A DNA stretch of 32,486 bases from positions 1 through 32,486 of the forward strand of contig CAMBAD010000017.1 in assembly GCA_945864085.1 (NCBI GenBank), read 5' to 3'. This document shows positions 7,595 to 16,739 of this stretch, piece by piece (the first letter of the stretch is position 1; every line of letters starts with the position of its first letter). Both the position numbers and the translations under genes were made by a program. Below the pieces are notes generated by a model that made no database searches, had not been told where the DNA came from, and saw only the letters and a list, made by a program, of their open reading frames with translations. Origin of the DNA: an uncultured Streptococcus sp. (GTDB lineage Bacteria; Bacillota; Bacilli; Lactobacillales; Streptococcaceae).

Positions 7595-8230
7595 ATGATG
7601 TTAGAATTACGCAAGTTGTCCAAACAGTTTGGCAATAAACAAATTTTCTCTGATTATGACTTGGTGATTCCAGAGGGACAAACGATTGCTATCGTTGGTC
7701 AGTCTGGAGGTGGTAAGACCACTCTCTTGCGGATGTTGGCAGGCTTAGAATCGATTGATTCAGGAACCTTAATCTATAACGGTGAAGAACTGCCCTTGGA
7801 AGAATTAGAGAAGCGGCATTTGCTAGGTTTTGTTTTCCAAGATTTTCAGCTCTTTCCTCATTTATCAGTAGTAGAGAATTTAATACTGTCACCGATTAAG
7901 ACCCAGAAGCTGTCAGAAAAAGCTGCAAGAGATAAGGCGCTCAAATTGCTGGAAACCTTGGGTCTTGCCAATCATGCGGCCGCCTATCCATTTTCCTTGT
8001 CTGGTGGACAAAAACAGCGGGTCGCCCTGGCGCGTGCGATGATGATTGATCCAGAAATCATTGGCTATGATGAGCCGACTTCTGCCTTGGATCCTGAATT
8101 GCGAAAAGAAGTTGAGAAATTGATCTTGGAGAATCGTAAAACAGGGATTACCCAGATAGTTGTAACCCACGATTTGCAATTTGCAGAAAATATTGCAGAT
8201 CAGATTATTAGAATTGAACCAAAACATTGA
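7595..8230 (+). CDS. Polar amino acid ABC transporter, ATP-binding protein
   Basis: This 211-residue ATPase carries all expected motifs in order: Walker A GQSGGGKTT, a Q-loop glutamine in FVFQDFQLFPHLSV, the ABC signature LSGGQKQRVALARA, Walker B IIGYDEPTSALDP and the switch histidine in VVTHD. It is shorter than typical GlnQ-type proteins (about 240). ATG occurs twice in tandem at 7595 and 7598 and either may be used, with GGGAGA just before. It powers the importer formed with the flanking permease and lipoprotein genes. Confidence 0.94.
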   Translation: MMLELRKLSKQFGNKQIFSDYDLVIPEGQTIAIVGQSGGGKTTLLRMLAGLESIDSGTLIYNGEELPLEELEKRHLLGFVFQDFQLFPHLSVVENLILSPIKTQKLSEKAARDKALKLLETLGLANHAAAYPFSLSGGQKQRVALARAMMIDPEIIGYDEPTSALDPELRKEVEKLILENRKTGITQIVVTHDLQFAENIADQIIRIEPKH

Positions 8231-8240
8231 GGGGATGTAT

Positions 8241-9086
8241 ATGAAAATGAAGAAATTTTTCCTAGGCGCGGCAACTCTTGTCACTAGCCTTGCTCTGGCT
8301 GCTTGTGGCTCTAGTGAGTCAACGACCAAGTCCGATAACTGGTCTAGGTACGAATCTGAAAAGTCGATTACTATCGGTTTTGACAAAACCTTTGTACCGA
8401 TGGGATTTGAAGAAACAAATGGTGAGTATGTTGGTTTTGATATTGATTTGGCAACAGCTGTTTTTGATACCTATGATATTAGTATTAAGTGGCAGCCGAT
8501 TGATTGGGATTTGAAAGAAACAGAGCTGAACAATGGCAATATTGACCTGATTTGGAATGGCTATTCGGTGACGGATGAGCGGAAGGAGAAGGTGCTCTTT
8601 ACCAATGAATACATGGATAACCAGCAGGTTCTTGTCACGAAGAAATCCTCTAATATCAGCCAAGTGTCTGATATGAAGGACAAGATTCTGGGAGCGCAGG
8701 CAGGTTCGTCAGGTTATTCTGTCTTTGAAGCGCAGACATCTATTTTGAAGGATATTGTTCAGGGTAATGATGCAAGTCAATACGCGACTTTCAATGAAGC
8801 CTTGATTGATTTGAAAAATGATCGTATTGATGGTCTGCTCATTGACCGAGTCTATGCTAACTACTATTTGCAACAAGAAGGTGTCATCGCTGATTACAAT
8901 ATCATTGACGCTGGATTTGCCAATGAAGCGTTCGGCGTCGGAGCACGAAAGGCTGACCAAACCTTGGTAGCAAATATCAATAAAGCTTTCTCTGCCTTGT
9001 ATCAGGAAGGAAGGTTCCAAGAAATTTCCCAAAAATGGTTTGGTGAAGATGTGGCGACAGACGCTGTGAAGGTCGGTGCCAACTAA
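8241..9086 (+). CDS. Amino acid ABC transporter substrate-binding lipoprotein
   Basis: This is the extracellular receptor of the importer: about 281 residues with a lipoprotein signal peptide and lipobox LAAC (Cys22), so it is lipid-anchored to the outer face of the membrane. The mature part is a class-3 periplasmic-binding-protein fold: ITIGFDKTFVPMGF (first lobe), a GFDIDLATAV motif, and DLIWNGYSVTDERKEKV. The ATG at 8241 is preferred because GAGGGG lies six bases before it; ATGs at 8235 and 8247 are in frame, and the extension further upstream overlaps the ATPase gene. It most resembles polar or sulfur amino acid binding proteins, but the ligand is not determinable here. Confidence 0.93.
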   Translation: MKMKKFFLGAATLVTSLALAACGSSESTTKSDNWSRYESEKSITIGFDKTFVPMGFEETNGEYVGFDIDLATAVFDTYDISIKWQPIDWDLKETELNNGNIDLIWNGYSVTDERKEKVLFTNEYMDNQQVLVTKKSSNISQVSDMKDKILGAQAGSSGYSVFEAQTSILKDIVQGNDASQYATFNEALIDLKNDRIDGLLIDRVYANYYLQQEGVIADYNIIDAGFANEAFGVGARKADQTLVANINKAFSALYQEGRFQEISQKWFGEDVATDAVKVGAN

Positions 9087-9099
9087 TGATAGTCTTTTA

Positions 9100-9201
9100 T
9101 ACTCTTCGAAAATCAAAATCAGACGTTGTTGACTTGATTTGATGAACTTCAGTTCTATCTGCATCTGCGTCGCCTAGTCTGATTTTGATTTTCATTGAGT
9201 A
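9100..9201. repeat. Inverted-repeat element of about 100 bp (MITE-like)
   Basis: Ends 9100-9124 and 9177-9201 are 25-bp terminal inverted repeats matching at 22 of 25 positions (outer TACTC, inner GAAAATCAAAATCAGAC), with a roughly 50-bp interior. It lies between the ABC lipoprotein gene and the mntE terminator. A diverged partial copy in the opposite orientation appears at about 30469-30525. It encodes nothing and resembles the short dispersed repeats of streptococcal genomes. Confidence 0.75.
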
Positions 9202-9324
9202 TTAGTATTTGGAGGATGGATTTTCTACCCAGCCTCGTTGGAAATAAGGAAACGGCCTTTCAAACGACCACTCTTTGATTGATACGCGCTAGGCTGAACC
9301 TCTTAAAATTGGTAGGAATAATTC

Positions 9325-9370
9325 AAAAAGCTCAAAACCAGGTTCCTAGAACCGTGGCTTTGAGCTTTTT
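9325..9370. terminator. Bidirectional terminator between the ABC operon and mntE
   Basis: A long hairpin with a 12-bp outer stem (aaaaagctcaaa, 9325-9336, with 9359-9370) and an inner GGTTC/GAACC stem. T-runs exist in both directions. It overlaps the stop codon of the leftward gene. Confidence 0.88.
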
Positions 9371-10574
9371 AGTTTTGTATTTTGGTTGGTTTTGCGGTGA
9401 TTTGGTGGAAGACAACCGTCCATTCTTCATGTCGTCGCCACAGAGAGGTGTGAATATAGTCTCCGATTTCAAAGGTAACCAGCTTGGATTTTTGGCTGAC
9501 AGAAATCATCTGATAGTTGGAAAGATAGGTGGACTGGACTGGGTGAGCCTTGATCATCTCCGATTTATTGAGGTAGCGACCCTTGGCATCAATCAAGAGG
9601 TATTGGTCATCAATCAATTTCTCGTAACCATCTGCATGGGCCTGGATTTCTGTCTCAAATCGAAAGAGTTTGTCATAGACATGTTCGTAGATTTCATCGT
9701 GTGGAATGTCAGAGGGCTCTACATGAATATCGACATCAAAGACACCGTGTTTGAGTTTCAAAAGCTGTTCTACCTGCTCAGTAATGCTGTGGCTCTCATA
9801 AACAGAGAGGTCTGGGTTCATTTCTAAAACGATGTCAAGGTAGATATTGGCCCCATACATTCGTCCACGTTGAGACTTGACAGCTACAATTTTAGGTAGC
9901 TTGAGAATATCAGCTTCATACTTGTGGAGGAGTTCCTCATCAAATCCATCTGACAGAGAGAAGAAGCTCTCCATAAAAATATCGTAGGCCGTTTTCAGGA
10001 TTAGGAAGGTAATGATAATGGCAGCAATCTTATCAATGATTGGTAACCGAAAGGCGGCTGCAAAGATGGCGATAGATGTTCCGATAGAGGTGAGTGCGTC
10101 GGATAAATTGTCCTTGGCTGCGGCTTCCAGTCCCTTGGAATGCACTCGTTTAGCCAGGTTTTTATTGTATAGATAGACTCCAATCATAATCAGGGCTGAT
10201 AAGAGTCCAACGATAGCCCCCATCATATCGACTTCTACCGTTTCCTTGCTCATCAGTTTTTCAATGGTAGAGTAGAGGACTTGGAAACCGACCACAAACA
10301 TGATGAAGGAAGTAATGAGACTAGCCAGATCTTCCATTTTCCAATGGCCGAATCGATGGTCGGTGTCCGCTGGTTTTTGGGCCATTTTCAAGCCGATTAG
10401 CACCGCAACATTTCCGATAATATCAGATAGATTATTGAATGCGTCAGCTCGTAGGGCGTCAGAGTGGAAGAGTTCACCTGCTGCCAACTTGAGCCCAGAA
10501 AGTAAGATATAGGCTGCGATGGATAGCTTGGCCCCCCGCTCGGCTAGTTTTAGGTTGCTGGTAGATGTATTCAT
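9369..10574 (-). CDS. mntE: Cation diffusion facilitator, manganese exporter
   Basis: This 401-residue membrane transporter closely follows the sequence I recall for pneumococcal MntE: the N-terminal SNLKLAERGAK segment, the TM2 metal-site motif ADAFNNLSD (Asn47, Asp51), DHRFGHWKMEDLASL, and KDNLSDALTS in TM5. The C-terminal cytoplasmic domain (KSQRGRMYGANIYLDIVLEMNP, DVDIHVEP) is the metal-sensing dimer domain. Such proteins export excess Mn(II) by proton antiport and matter for manganese and oxidative-stress balance. The start is ATG 10574, behind AAGGAG; the in-frame extension to 10670 is rejected because it crosses the promoter (TATAAT at 10592-10587, minus strand). The gene is monocistronic. 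Confidence 0.93.
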   Translation of the reverse strand: MNTSTSNLKLAERGAKLSIAAYILLSGLKLAAGELFHSDALRADAFNNLSDIIGNVAVLIGLKMAQKPADTDHRFGHWKMEDLASLITSFIMFVVGFQVLYSTIEKLMSKETVEVDMMGAIVGLLSALIMIGVYLYNKNLAKRVHSKGLEAAAKDNLSDALTSIGTSIAIFAAAFRLPIIDKIAAIIITFLILKTAYDIFMESFFSLSDGFDEELLHKYEADILKLPKIVAVKSQRGRMYGANIYLDIVLEMNPDLSVYESHSITEQVEQLLKLKHGVFDVDIHVEPSDIPHDEIYEHVYDKLFRFETEIQAHADGYEKLIDDQYLLIDAKGRYLNKSEMIKAHPVQSTYLSNYQMISVSQKSKLVTFEIGDYIHTSLWRRHEEWTVVFHQITAKPTKIQN

Positions 10575-10586
10575 AATTCTCCTTGT

Positions 10587-10592
10587 ATTATA
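10587..10592 (-). promoter_or_regulatory. -10 box of the mntE promoter
   Basis: A consensus TATAAT on the minus strand lies 12 bases before the ATG at 10574, so the leader is very short, though AAGGAG still fits within it. The -35 is weak (TTTGGC-like at 17 bp). No clear manganese riboswitch sequence lies in this short leader. Confidence 0.55.
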
Positions 10593-10672
10593 GACTGGGG
10601 CTGATACCTGCCAAAAATTGAAGGGAGCGGTATCAACTAACTTTAGTAAATTTTCATTTGATCTGGGCATGA

Positions 10673-10721
10673 GAAAAAAATTCTCCCCTTCCCAGTAATT
10701 GCAATCTGGGGGAGAGGGGAG
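10673..10721 (-). terminator. Terminator of the threonine/serine exporter operon
   Basis: On the minus strand CTCCCCTCTCCCCCAG pairs imperfectly with CTGGGAAGGGGAG and is followed by AATTTTTTTCTC. It lies 22 bases past the stop codon at 10744. Confidence 0.85.
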
Positions 10722-10743
10722 TTAGAAGAGTCATTGTTGGCGG

Positions 10744-11202
10744 CTATCCCTTTGTATCTGCCAGTCGACCTTGAATGGAACGATAGACCCGCAGTAGAAC
10801 AGTTCCACTAGCCATACCAATCGGAATGACCAGGGCCAGGGTCAGAACGGTAGTAATATTCGCCATAGCCTGACTATGTTCACCAGAAACGAAGTAAGTT
10901 GTCGTCATATATGCCCGATAGCCAGGAACCAAGGGAGCCAGAATAGCCAGCGAAAATATAACAGAAGGTGTTTTGAGGAGGGTACTCATGATTTGACTGA
11001 TGCTGGAACCAATAATGGCAGCCAAAAACGTAGCAATGATAACATTCGTCGGACCTTCTAAGAGGAGGTAAAATAACCAGACAAACATGCCCAATACACC
11101 GCTCGGCACCAACATTTTAGGCTGAACATTAAGGACAATCAGGAAGGCTGCAATGGCAATGTAGGAAGCCAAAGCTTGAAGTAGAAAACTTAGGATACTC
11201 AT
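10744..11202 (-). CDS. Threonine/serine exporter, small subunit (ThrE_2 type)
   Basis: This 152-residue membrane protein has about four to five hydrophobic helices (ALASYIAIAAFLIVL, GVLGMFVWLFYLLL, IIATFLAAIIGSSISQI, LAILAPLVPGYRAYMTT, TVLTLALVIPIGMASGTVLL) and the LAPLVPGYRAY motif typical of the DUF3815/ThrE_2 half of split ThrE transporters. In one-piece ThrE exporters both halves are fused; here the partner gene is immediately upstream with a three-base gap. The complex is expected to export threonine or serine (related proteins carry dicarboxylates), but this is family inference only. Confidence 0.87.
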   Translation of the reverse strand: MSILSFLLQALASYIAIAAFLIVLNVQPKMLVPSGVLGMFVWLFYLLLEGPTNVIIATFLAAIIGSSISQIMSTLLKTPSVIFSLAILAPLVPGYRAYMTTTYFVSGEHSQAMANITTVLTLALVIPIGMASGTVLLRVYRSIQGRLADTKG

Positions 11203-11205
11203 CGA

Positions 11206-11982
11206 TTACCCCACAATTAAAAGTGCGACAGTAGTGCCTGCCCCTAGGGAAAGAATAATGAGGACAGTCTGGAAAATTTTGGTCATACCTGTATTGAGGT
11301 GATTGGTCATCAGGTCCCGTACTCCATTTGTCAGAGTAATTCCTGGGACGAATGGCATAACTGCACCAGCGTTGATTAAGTTGGGATTGATTGGTAGCGC
11401 GGTGTATTTGCTGAGAAGATAGGATGTCAATGAAAAGACGAGAGCGCCTGCGAAGGTCGTGACAAAATCGATACCGACATAGCGTTCAAAGAGGAGTGAC
11501 AGGGGGAAGGCCAAGGCTGTTGCAAAGGCAGCGCACAAGGCATCTAAGGCAGTCCCGCCAAACATAATGGTGAAAAAGGGAGCAGCAACAATAGCTGCCA
11601 GACTGATTTGAACTTTGGTGTACGGGGGTTTTTGACACTTGATAGCTTTTAAGGCCTCATAGGCCTCTGTTAAGGTCATATCTTTGGAGACCAATGAGCG
11701 TGAGACCTGATTGACATCGCAGACTTTTTGCATATCATAACTGGATGTAACAATCCTCTTCATCCGTGAGATATTGGTATGGTCAATGGAAAAAAAGATG
11801 GCAGCAGGGATAGCCAGGACATTAGCGTCTATAATGCCTTGTGAATGGGCAATTCGAATCATTGTATCTTCCACTCGGTGAACCTCTGCCCCACTCTGCA
11901 AGAGAATAGCTCCCGCAAGCATTAGAACATCAATCACAAGATTTAATTCTTGCCGCGCTTGGTTTTTCACTGTATAAGACAC
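11206..11982 (-). CDS. Threonine/serine exporter, large subunit (DUF1212 type)
   Basis: The product, about 258 residues, has the DUF1212 signature near its N-terminus (LAGAILLQSGAEVHRVEDTMIRIA), AIPAAIFFSI, then about five membrane helices and a PFVPGITLTNGVRDL motif. It pairs with the ThrE_2 half downstream to form a complete exporter. The start is uncertain: GTG at 11982 or 11970. An in-frame extension to a TTG at 12060 lacks a ribosome site and contains an extended -10 (TGTTACAAT, TACAAT at 12014-12009), which argues that translation begins downstream of it. AAAGGGG directly abuts the GTG at 11982, giving better spacing for 11970. Confidence 0.85.
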   Translation of the reverse strand: MSYTVKNQARQELNLVIDVLMLAGAILLQSGAEVHRVEDTMIRIAHSQGIIDANVLAIPAAIFFSIDHTNISRMKRIVTSSYDMQKVCDVNQVSRSLVSKDMTLTEAYEALKAIKCQKPPYTKVQISLAAIVAAPFFTIMFGGTALDALCAAFATALAFPLSLLFERYVGIDFVTTFAGALVFSLTSYLLSKYTALPINPNLINAGAVMPFVPGITLTNGVRDLMTNHLNTGMTKIFQTVLIILSLGAGTTVALLIVG

Positions 11983-12065
11983 CCCTTTCAGCCTTGTTTC
12001 ATCTTCTAATTGTAACAAAATTCCCACCGAATGGGTAGAAAAATCCGTGACTTCAAGCAAAATAG

Positions 12066-12093
12066 TTGCAAGTAGGTCAATAATGGCTATAAT
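12066..12093 (+). promoter_or_regulatory. Promoter of the DUF1304 gene
   Basis: TTGCAA (12066-12071), 16 bp, TATAAT (12088-12093). It predicts a leader of about 60 nt before the start at 12162. Confidence 0.65.
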
Positions 12094-12161
12094 AGAGAAT
12101 AGAGAAGGGAAAATCTGAGTTAAACAGAAATTTTCTTGATTATTTTCAAAGGGGGTATAGC

Positions 12162-12521
12162 ATGTCTATCATTACAACTATTTTAGCCAGCCTTGTGGCT
12201 TTAGAACACCTTTATATTATGTACCTGGAAACAATTGCGACCCATTCTGACGCGACCAGTCGTGTATTTGCTATGGATAAAGAGGAGCTGACACGCAAAT
12301 CTGTCACCACTCTTTTTAGAAATCAGGGAGTTTACAATGGCTTGCTGGCAATTTTTCTCTTCTATGGCATTTTCACAGGAAACTTGGAAATCGTTAGTAT
12401 TTTTGTCCTTTTTGTTATCGGCGCCGCTAGCTACGGTGCGATGACCTCTAGTCCAAAAATTCTATTGACCCAAGGCGGTCCAGCCATTGCGACCCTCTTG
12501 TCTATCTTGTTGTTTAAGTAG
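12162..12521 (+). CDS. DUF1304 family membrane protein
   Basis: This 119-residue protein has four predicted transmembrane helices and the DUF1304 pattern: an N-terminal helix with a conserved glutamate/histidine (LVALEHLYIMYLE), the NQGVYNGLLA motif and a GAASYGAMTSS helix start. The family has no assigned function. The start follows a strong GGGGG site. It stands alone with its own promoter, facing a decayed acetyltransferase gene. Confidence 0.88.
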   Translation: MSIITTILASLVALEHLYIMYLETIATHSDATSRVFAMDKEELTRKSVTTLFRNQGVYNGLLAIFLFYGIFTGNLEIVSIFVLFVIGAASYGAMTSSPKILLTQGGPAIATLLSILLFK

Positions 12522-12534
12522 GGATAGCCCTCAC

Positions 12535-12874
12535 TTAGGACAGTATCTTTCTTACCAAGATACAGTCTTGAGTCCTAGTGATTTCTTCAAAGCCCTCAGA
12601 TAGGAAAAAGTGAAGCGAGGGATTGCTTATACTGACATTGTCTCGTAATTCCCTTATTCCTGACGCTGTCTGGTTTTCCTTGTCGAGGAGGTAGCGGTAA
12701 AAGCGTTTGTTCTCATGATGAATAATCCAGTAGTCATACCACTTTTGCCAATTTTTTTCTGGGAAATCAATGGTTCCGCCCCCAGGCCTGGTTGTAGGCC
12801 ATCGTGGCTGGATCCGCTAGAAATTGTTGCCGAAACCAAAGATCTTCTAGTTTAGATGTATAGAGTTCGAGCAT
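12535..12874 (-). pseudogene. Decayed GNAT-family acetyltransferase
   Basis: From the ATG at 12874 the frame reads MLELYTSKLEDLW, continues through ADPATMAYNQAW, then hits a stop just after a run of five G (minus strand, near 12780). Removing one G restores a long open frame (TIDFPEKNWQKWYDYWIIHH...) to the TAA at 12535. The C-terminus NPSLHFFLSEGFEEI is the N-x-S-x-x-F-x-x-x-GF motif of GNAT enzymes. The joined protein would be only about 110 residues, and the central acetyl-CoA-binding region (Q/RxxGxG/A) is missing between KENQTAS and GIREL, so an internal deletion has occurred as well as the frameshift. Confidence 0.8.
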
Positions 12875-12895
12875 ATTTATTTCCTTTCATCTATC

Positions 12896-12933
12896 TAAAA
12901 ACCACCTAGAAATCATTTCGGAGGTGGTTTTTT
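12896..12933 (-). terminator. Terminator of the two small hypothetical genes
   Basis: AAACCACCT and AGGTGGTTT form a stem of about 11 bp, with A-run and T-run on the two sides, so it can act in both directions. It lies about 50 bases past the stop at 12981. Confidence 0.85.
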
Positions 12934-12980
12934 GCTATGGTCAATAGAAGTGCCAGAGATTAATTGGGCATTGAAACCTG

Positions 12981-13223
12981 TTAATAACGGTAATCAGGGT
13001 CGTAGTGGATGTAGATAGTATTGTTGGAATCATGTTCATAGGTTAATTTCCAGCGGTTGATAATGCGAACAGAATTTTTATCTGGTAACCATCTTAATAA
13101 GGCTAGGAGCGCAAAATCAGGCTCTTTGCTATAAATAACAAGTTCTGTCTCATCATTTCCTATGAAAACATGTAAATCGGGATGGACATGGATGGTATAT
13201 TGTCTAAATGAATACTGCTTCAT
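12981..13223 (-). CDS. Small hypothetical protein, 80 residues
   Basis: I recognise no family. The protein starts at ATG 13223 (MKQYSFRQYTI) behind GAGGAGGGG four bases away; the five-residue in-frame extension upstream (start 13238) would bury this site. It has no signal peptide or long hydrophobic helix and looks mostly beta-stranded, with many aromatic residues and an acidic C-terminus (IHYDPDYRY). Its start lies 20 bases inside the end of the preceding gene, so the two are translated together. It aligns loosely along its length with that neighbour, suggesting an old tandem duplication. Confidence 0.7.
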   Translation of the reverse strand: MKQYSFRQYTIHVHPDLHVFIGNDETELVIYSKEPDFALLALLRWLPDKNSVRIINRWKLTYEHDSNNTIYIHYDPDYRY

Positions 13224-13452
13224 TCTGCCCCTCCTCATCCATATAATAAATAGTTACGGTGTTACCTGAGATTACATGTTCCACACCCCAAAAGGTATCT
13301 ACCAGGAGCCTGCCTGTTTGAGAATATTTTATCTGACAGCAGATGGCTGTGTGTTCTGGCAAGATAACCAAAATGTCGTCTTTCCCGTCATAAATTGGGT
13401 GTAGTCTTTCTGAAATCTTGATGTTAAAATTTTTTAGTTGAATAGTTTTCAT
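13204..13452 (-). CDS. Small hypothetical protein, 82 residues
   Basis: I recognise no family. It begins MKTIQLKNFNIKISERLH after an AGGA-rich region at the ATG (13452). It is soluble, predicted mainly beta-strand, and contains two adjacent cysteines (AICCQIKY). It overlaps the next gene by 20 bases. Shared features with that gene are an MK start, a hydrophobic-polar strand ending in LH near residue 18, an acidic-aspartate then VI strand, a central tryptophan, and a late N-T-(V/I)-x-I-x-Y strand. The pair could be an immunity- or antitoxin-like duo, but nothing in the sequence proves this. Confidence 0.7.
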   Translation of the reverse strand: MKTIQLKNFNIKISERLHPIYDGKDDILVILPEHTAICCQIKYSQTGRLLVDTFWGVEHVISGNTVTIYYMDEEGQNEAVFI

Positions 13453-13644
13453 ATTTTTCCTATCATTTGTTAGCTGGATTTGTTTACAATTCTAACTGGC
13501 TGTCCTTAGCTGATTTGTAAACGGTGTAGCAATTTCTAAAAGATTCTTTTTCATGGCGCACCTCCTAATCTTACTATGTCTAGAGTATCTAAATTACTGC
13601 AAGCTGTCAACTAAAAAATGTGTGTTTGATAAAAACTGGTTATC

Positions 13645-13698
13645 AAAAAGGAGCGGGGCAGGTCCTGAGAATACCTATCTCAGTCTGCTTCGCTCCTT
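13645..13698 (-). terminator. Large hairpin terminator distal to lysS
   Basis: On the minus strand AAGGAGCG...CGCTCCTT form the outer stem, with inner GCAG/CTGC and CTGAGA/TCTCAG pairings, followed by TTTTTGATA. It would end lysS transcripts that pass through the tandem repeat, giving a 3' UTR of about 350-400 nt. Confidence 0.75.
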
Positions 13699-13751
13699 AT
13701 GTGATTGGATTCAGTTAGTAATTGTGATAAAGCCTGATGACTGCAGCTTAC

Positions 13752-15576
<1,825 letters not shown>

Positions 15577-15602
15577 TTATCATAGAAGAGGTAAAAAATC
15601 AG

Positions 15603-15632
15603 CAAAAAAGAAAGCAAGAAACTGCTTTCTTA
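15603..15632 (-). terminator. Terminator of the DUF368 / ybaK / phosphatase operon
   Basis: On the minus strand AGAAAGCA and TGCTTTCT form an eight-bp stem with a six-base loop, followed by TTTTTTGCTG. It overlaps the end of the phosphatase gene. Confidence 0.85.
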
Positions 15633-16253
15633 GTGAGATTTATAGCTAGTATCATTCCAAGCCAATTCGGTAAAGTGTTCAAAGTCCGTCGTTTCCAAAA
15701 TACTGATGGAAGCATTGTCCAGTCCGCCCCTATGACGAAGCTGGTCAAGAGGAAAGCCCAGCAGCCGATGAAGGGAAGCAGTCAGAATGGCTCCGTGACT
15801 GACAATGAGGATTGTTTCAGCGGCCGTGTCCTTGAGCGAGTAGATAAATTCCATGAACCGCTGGGTGACTTGTTCAACCGACTCGGCACCGAACAAATCG
15901 TGGTGAAAACCGGTCAGGTTGTGTTTCAAGGCGAAAAATTCTTGAGGATAGGCAGACTTGAAGTCCTCAATTTTAGTGCCCTCTAACTGCCCAAATCGCC
16001 ATTCACGCAGTTGGGAGCAGCTTGTGATTTGCTGGCACTGTAAGTTATGATGAGCGATAACTTTGGCTGTTTTCTCGGCCCGTTTCAGGTCGCTAGAATA
16101 AATCGCGTCAAAAGGAATGGTGGAAAGGTATTGCCCCAGAATCTCCAGTTCCTCCAAGGCCTGCGGCAGGAGGGCAGAATCGCCCGAATAGCCTTGGAAA
16201 CGCCCTTCTAAATTCCATTCTGTTTTTCCATGGCGGACAAAGTACAGTTTCAA
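15630..16253 (-). CDS. Histidine phosphatase family protein (phosphoglycerate-mutase-like)
   Basis: This 207-residue protein has the RHG catalytic motif at the N-terminus (LYFVRHGKTEWN, phospho-acceptor His8), SSDLKRAEKTA with the phosphate-binding arginine, and the second histidine in VSHGAIL. It is a branch-1 phosphatase rather than a confident glycolytic mutase (dPGM is longer, about 230-250, and has other conserved blocks); the substrate is unknown. It is the last gene of a three-gene leftward operon, starting three bases after the YbaK stop. Confidence 0.9.
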   Translation of the reverse strand: MKLYFVRHGKTEWNLEGRFQGYSGDSALLPQALEELEILGQYLSTIPFDAIYSSDLKRAEKTAKVIAHHNLQCQQITSCSQLREWRFGQLEGTKIEDFKSAYPQEFFALKHNLTGFHHDLFGAESVEQVTQRFMEFIYSLKDTAAETILIVSHGAILTASLHRLLGFPLDQLRHRGGLDNASISILETTDFEHFTELAWNDTSYKSH

Positions 16254-16256
16254 ATC

Positions 16257-16739
16257 CTAGTTTCTCCCTTCAATAATATCTGCAAAGCTTGCTCTTACAA
16301 AATCAGCTAAAAGCTGACTATCGATGCGGATAGAGCGCCCGATTTCCCCAGCCGAAACAATCATCTGACCAGCCTCCTTGGCTGCTTGGTCAATGAAAAT
16401 CGGGAAATTGTGCGTCTGCCGAATACCGACTGGATTGTTGGCACCGTGAATGTAACCTGTGGTTTTTTCCAGGTCCTTCTGCGGAATCATGCTGACCTTT
16501 TTATTGCCAGAAATCTTAGCCAGTTTTTTCTCGGACAGGTGTTCAGTAATGGGAACAATTCCGATAATGGGTCCCGTCTTATCACCCAGTAAAGCCAGTG
16601 TTTTGTAAATATCTTTTTCCTCAATACCTTGTGGAAGTTGCCCCTCAAGAGCATTTAAAACAAGGCTATCATGATCGATCTTAGCCTTGTCTAAAATTTG
16701 GTCCACCAAGGTTTTCTTGATTTTCCCTTTTTTTGCCAT
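16257..16739 (-). CDS. ybaK: YbaK/EbsC-family aminoacyl-tRNA deacylase
   Basis: This 160-residue protein matches the YbaK/EbsC family, which hydrolyses mischarged Cys-tRNA(Pro) made by prolyl-tRNA synthetase. Recognisable segments are KTLALLGDKTGPIIGIVPITEHLSEKKLAKISGNKKV, where the conserved lysine of the TGxK-like region lies, GYIHGANNPVGIRQ, and SAGEIGRSIRI, the usual G-x-x-x-x-S/I-x-I ending. Its start overlaps the stop of the DUF368 gene by one base (TAATG), indicating translational coupling. Confidence 0.93.
   Translation of the reverse strand: MAKKGKIKKTLVDQILDKAKIDHDSLVLNALEGQLPQGIEEKDIYKTLALLGDKTGPIIGIVPITEHLSEKKLAKISGNKKVSMIPQKDLEKTTGYIHGANNPVGIRQTHNFPIFIDQAAKEAGQMIVSAGEIGRSIRIDSQLLADFVRASFADIIEGRN

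Noticed and set aside
9279..9827. 182-codon rightward frame over the mntE end
   Set aside because: It starts before and runs through a strong terminator and lies antisense to a well-supported mntE.
11983..12060. Longer N-terminus for the large ThrE subunit
   Set aside because: The TTG start lacks a ribosome site and the stretch contains the gene's own likely -10 box.
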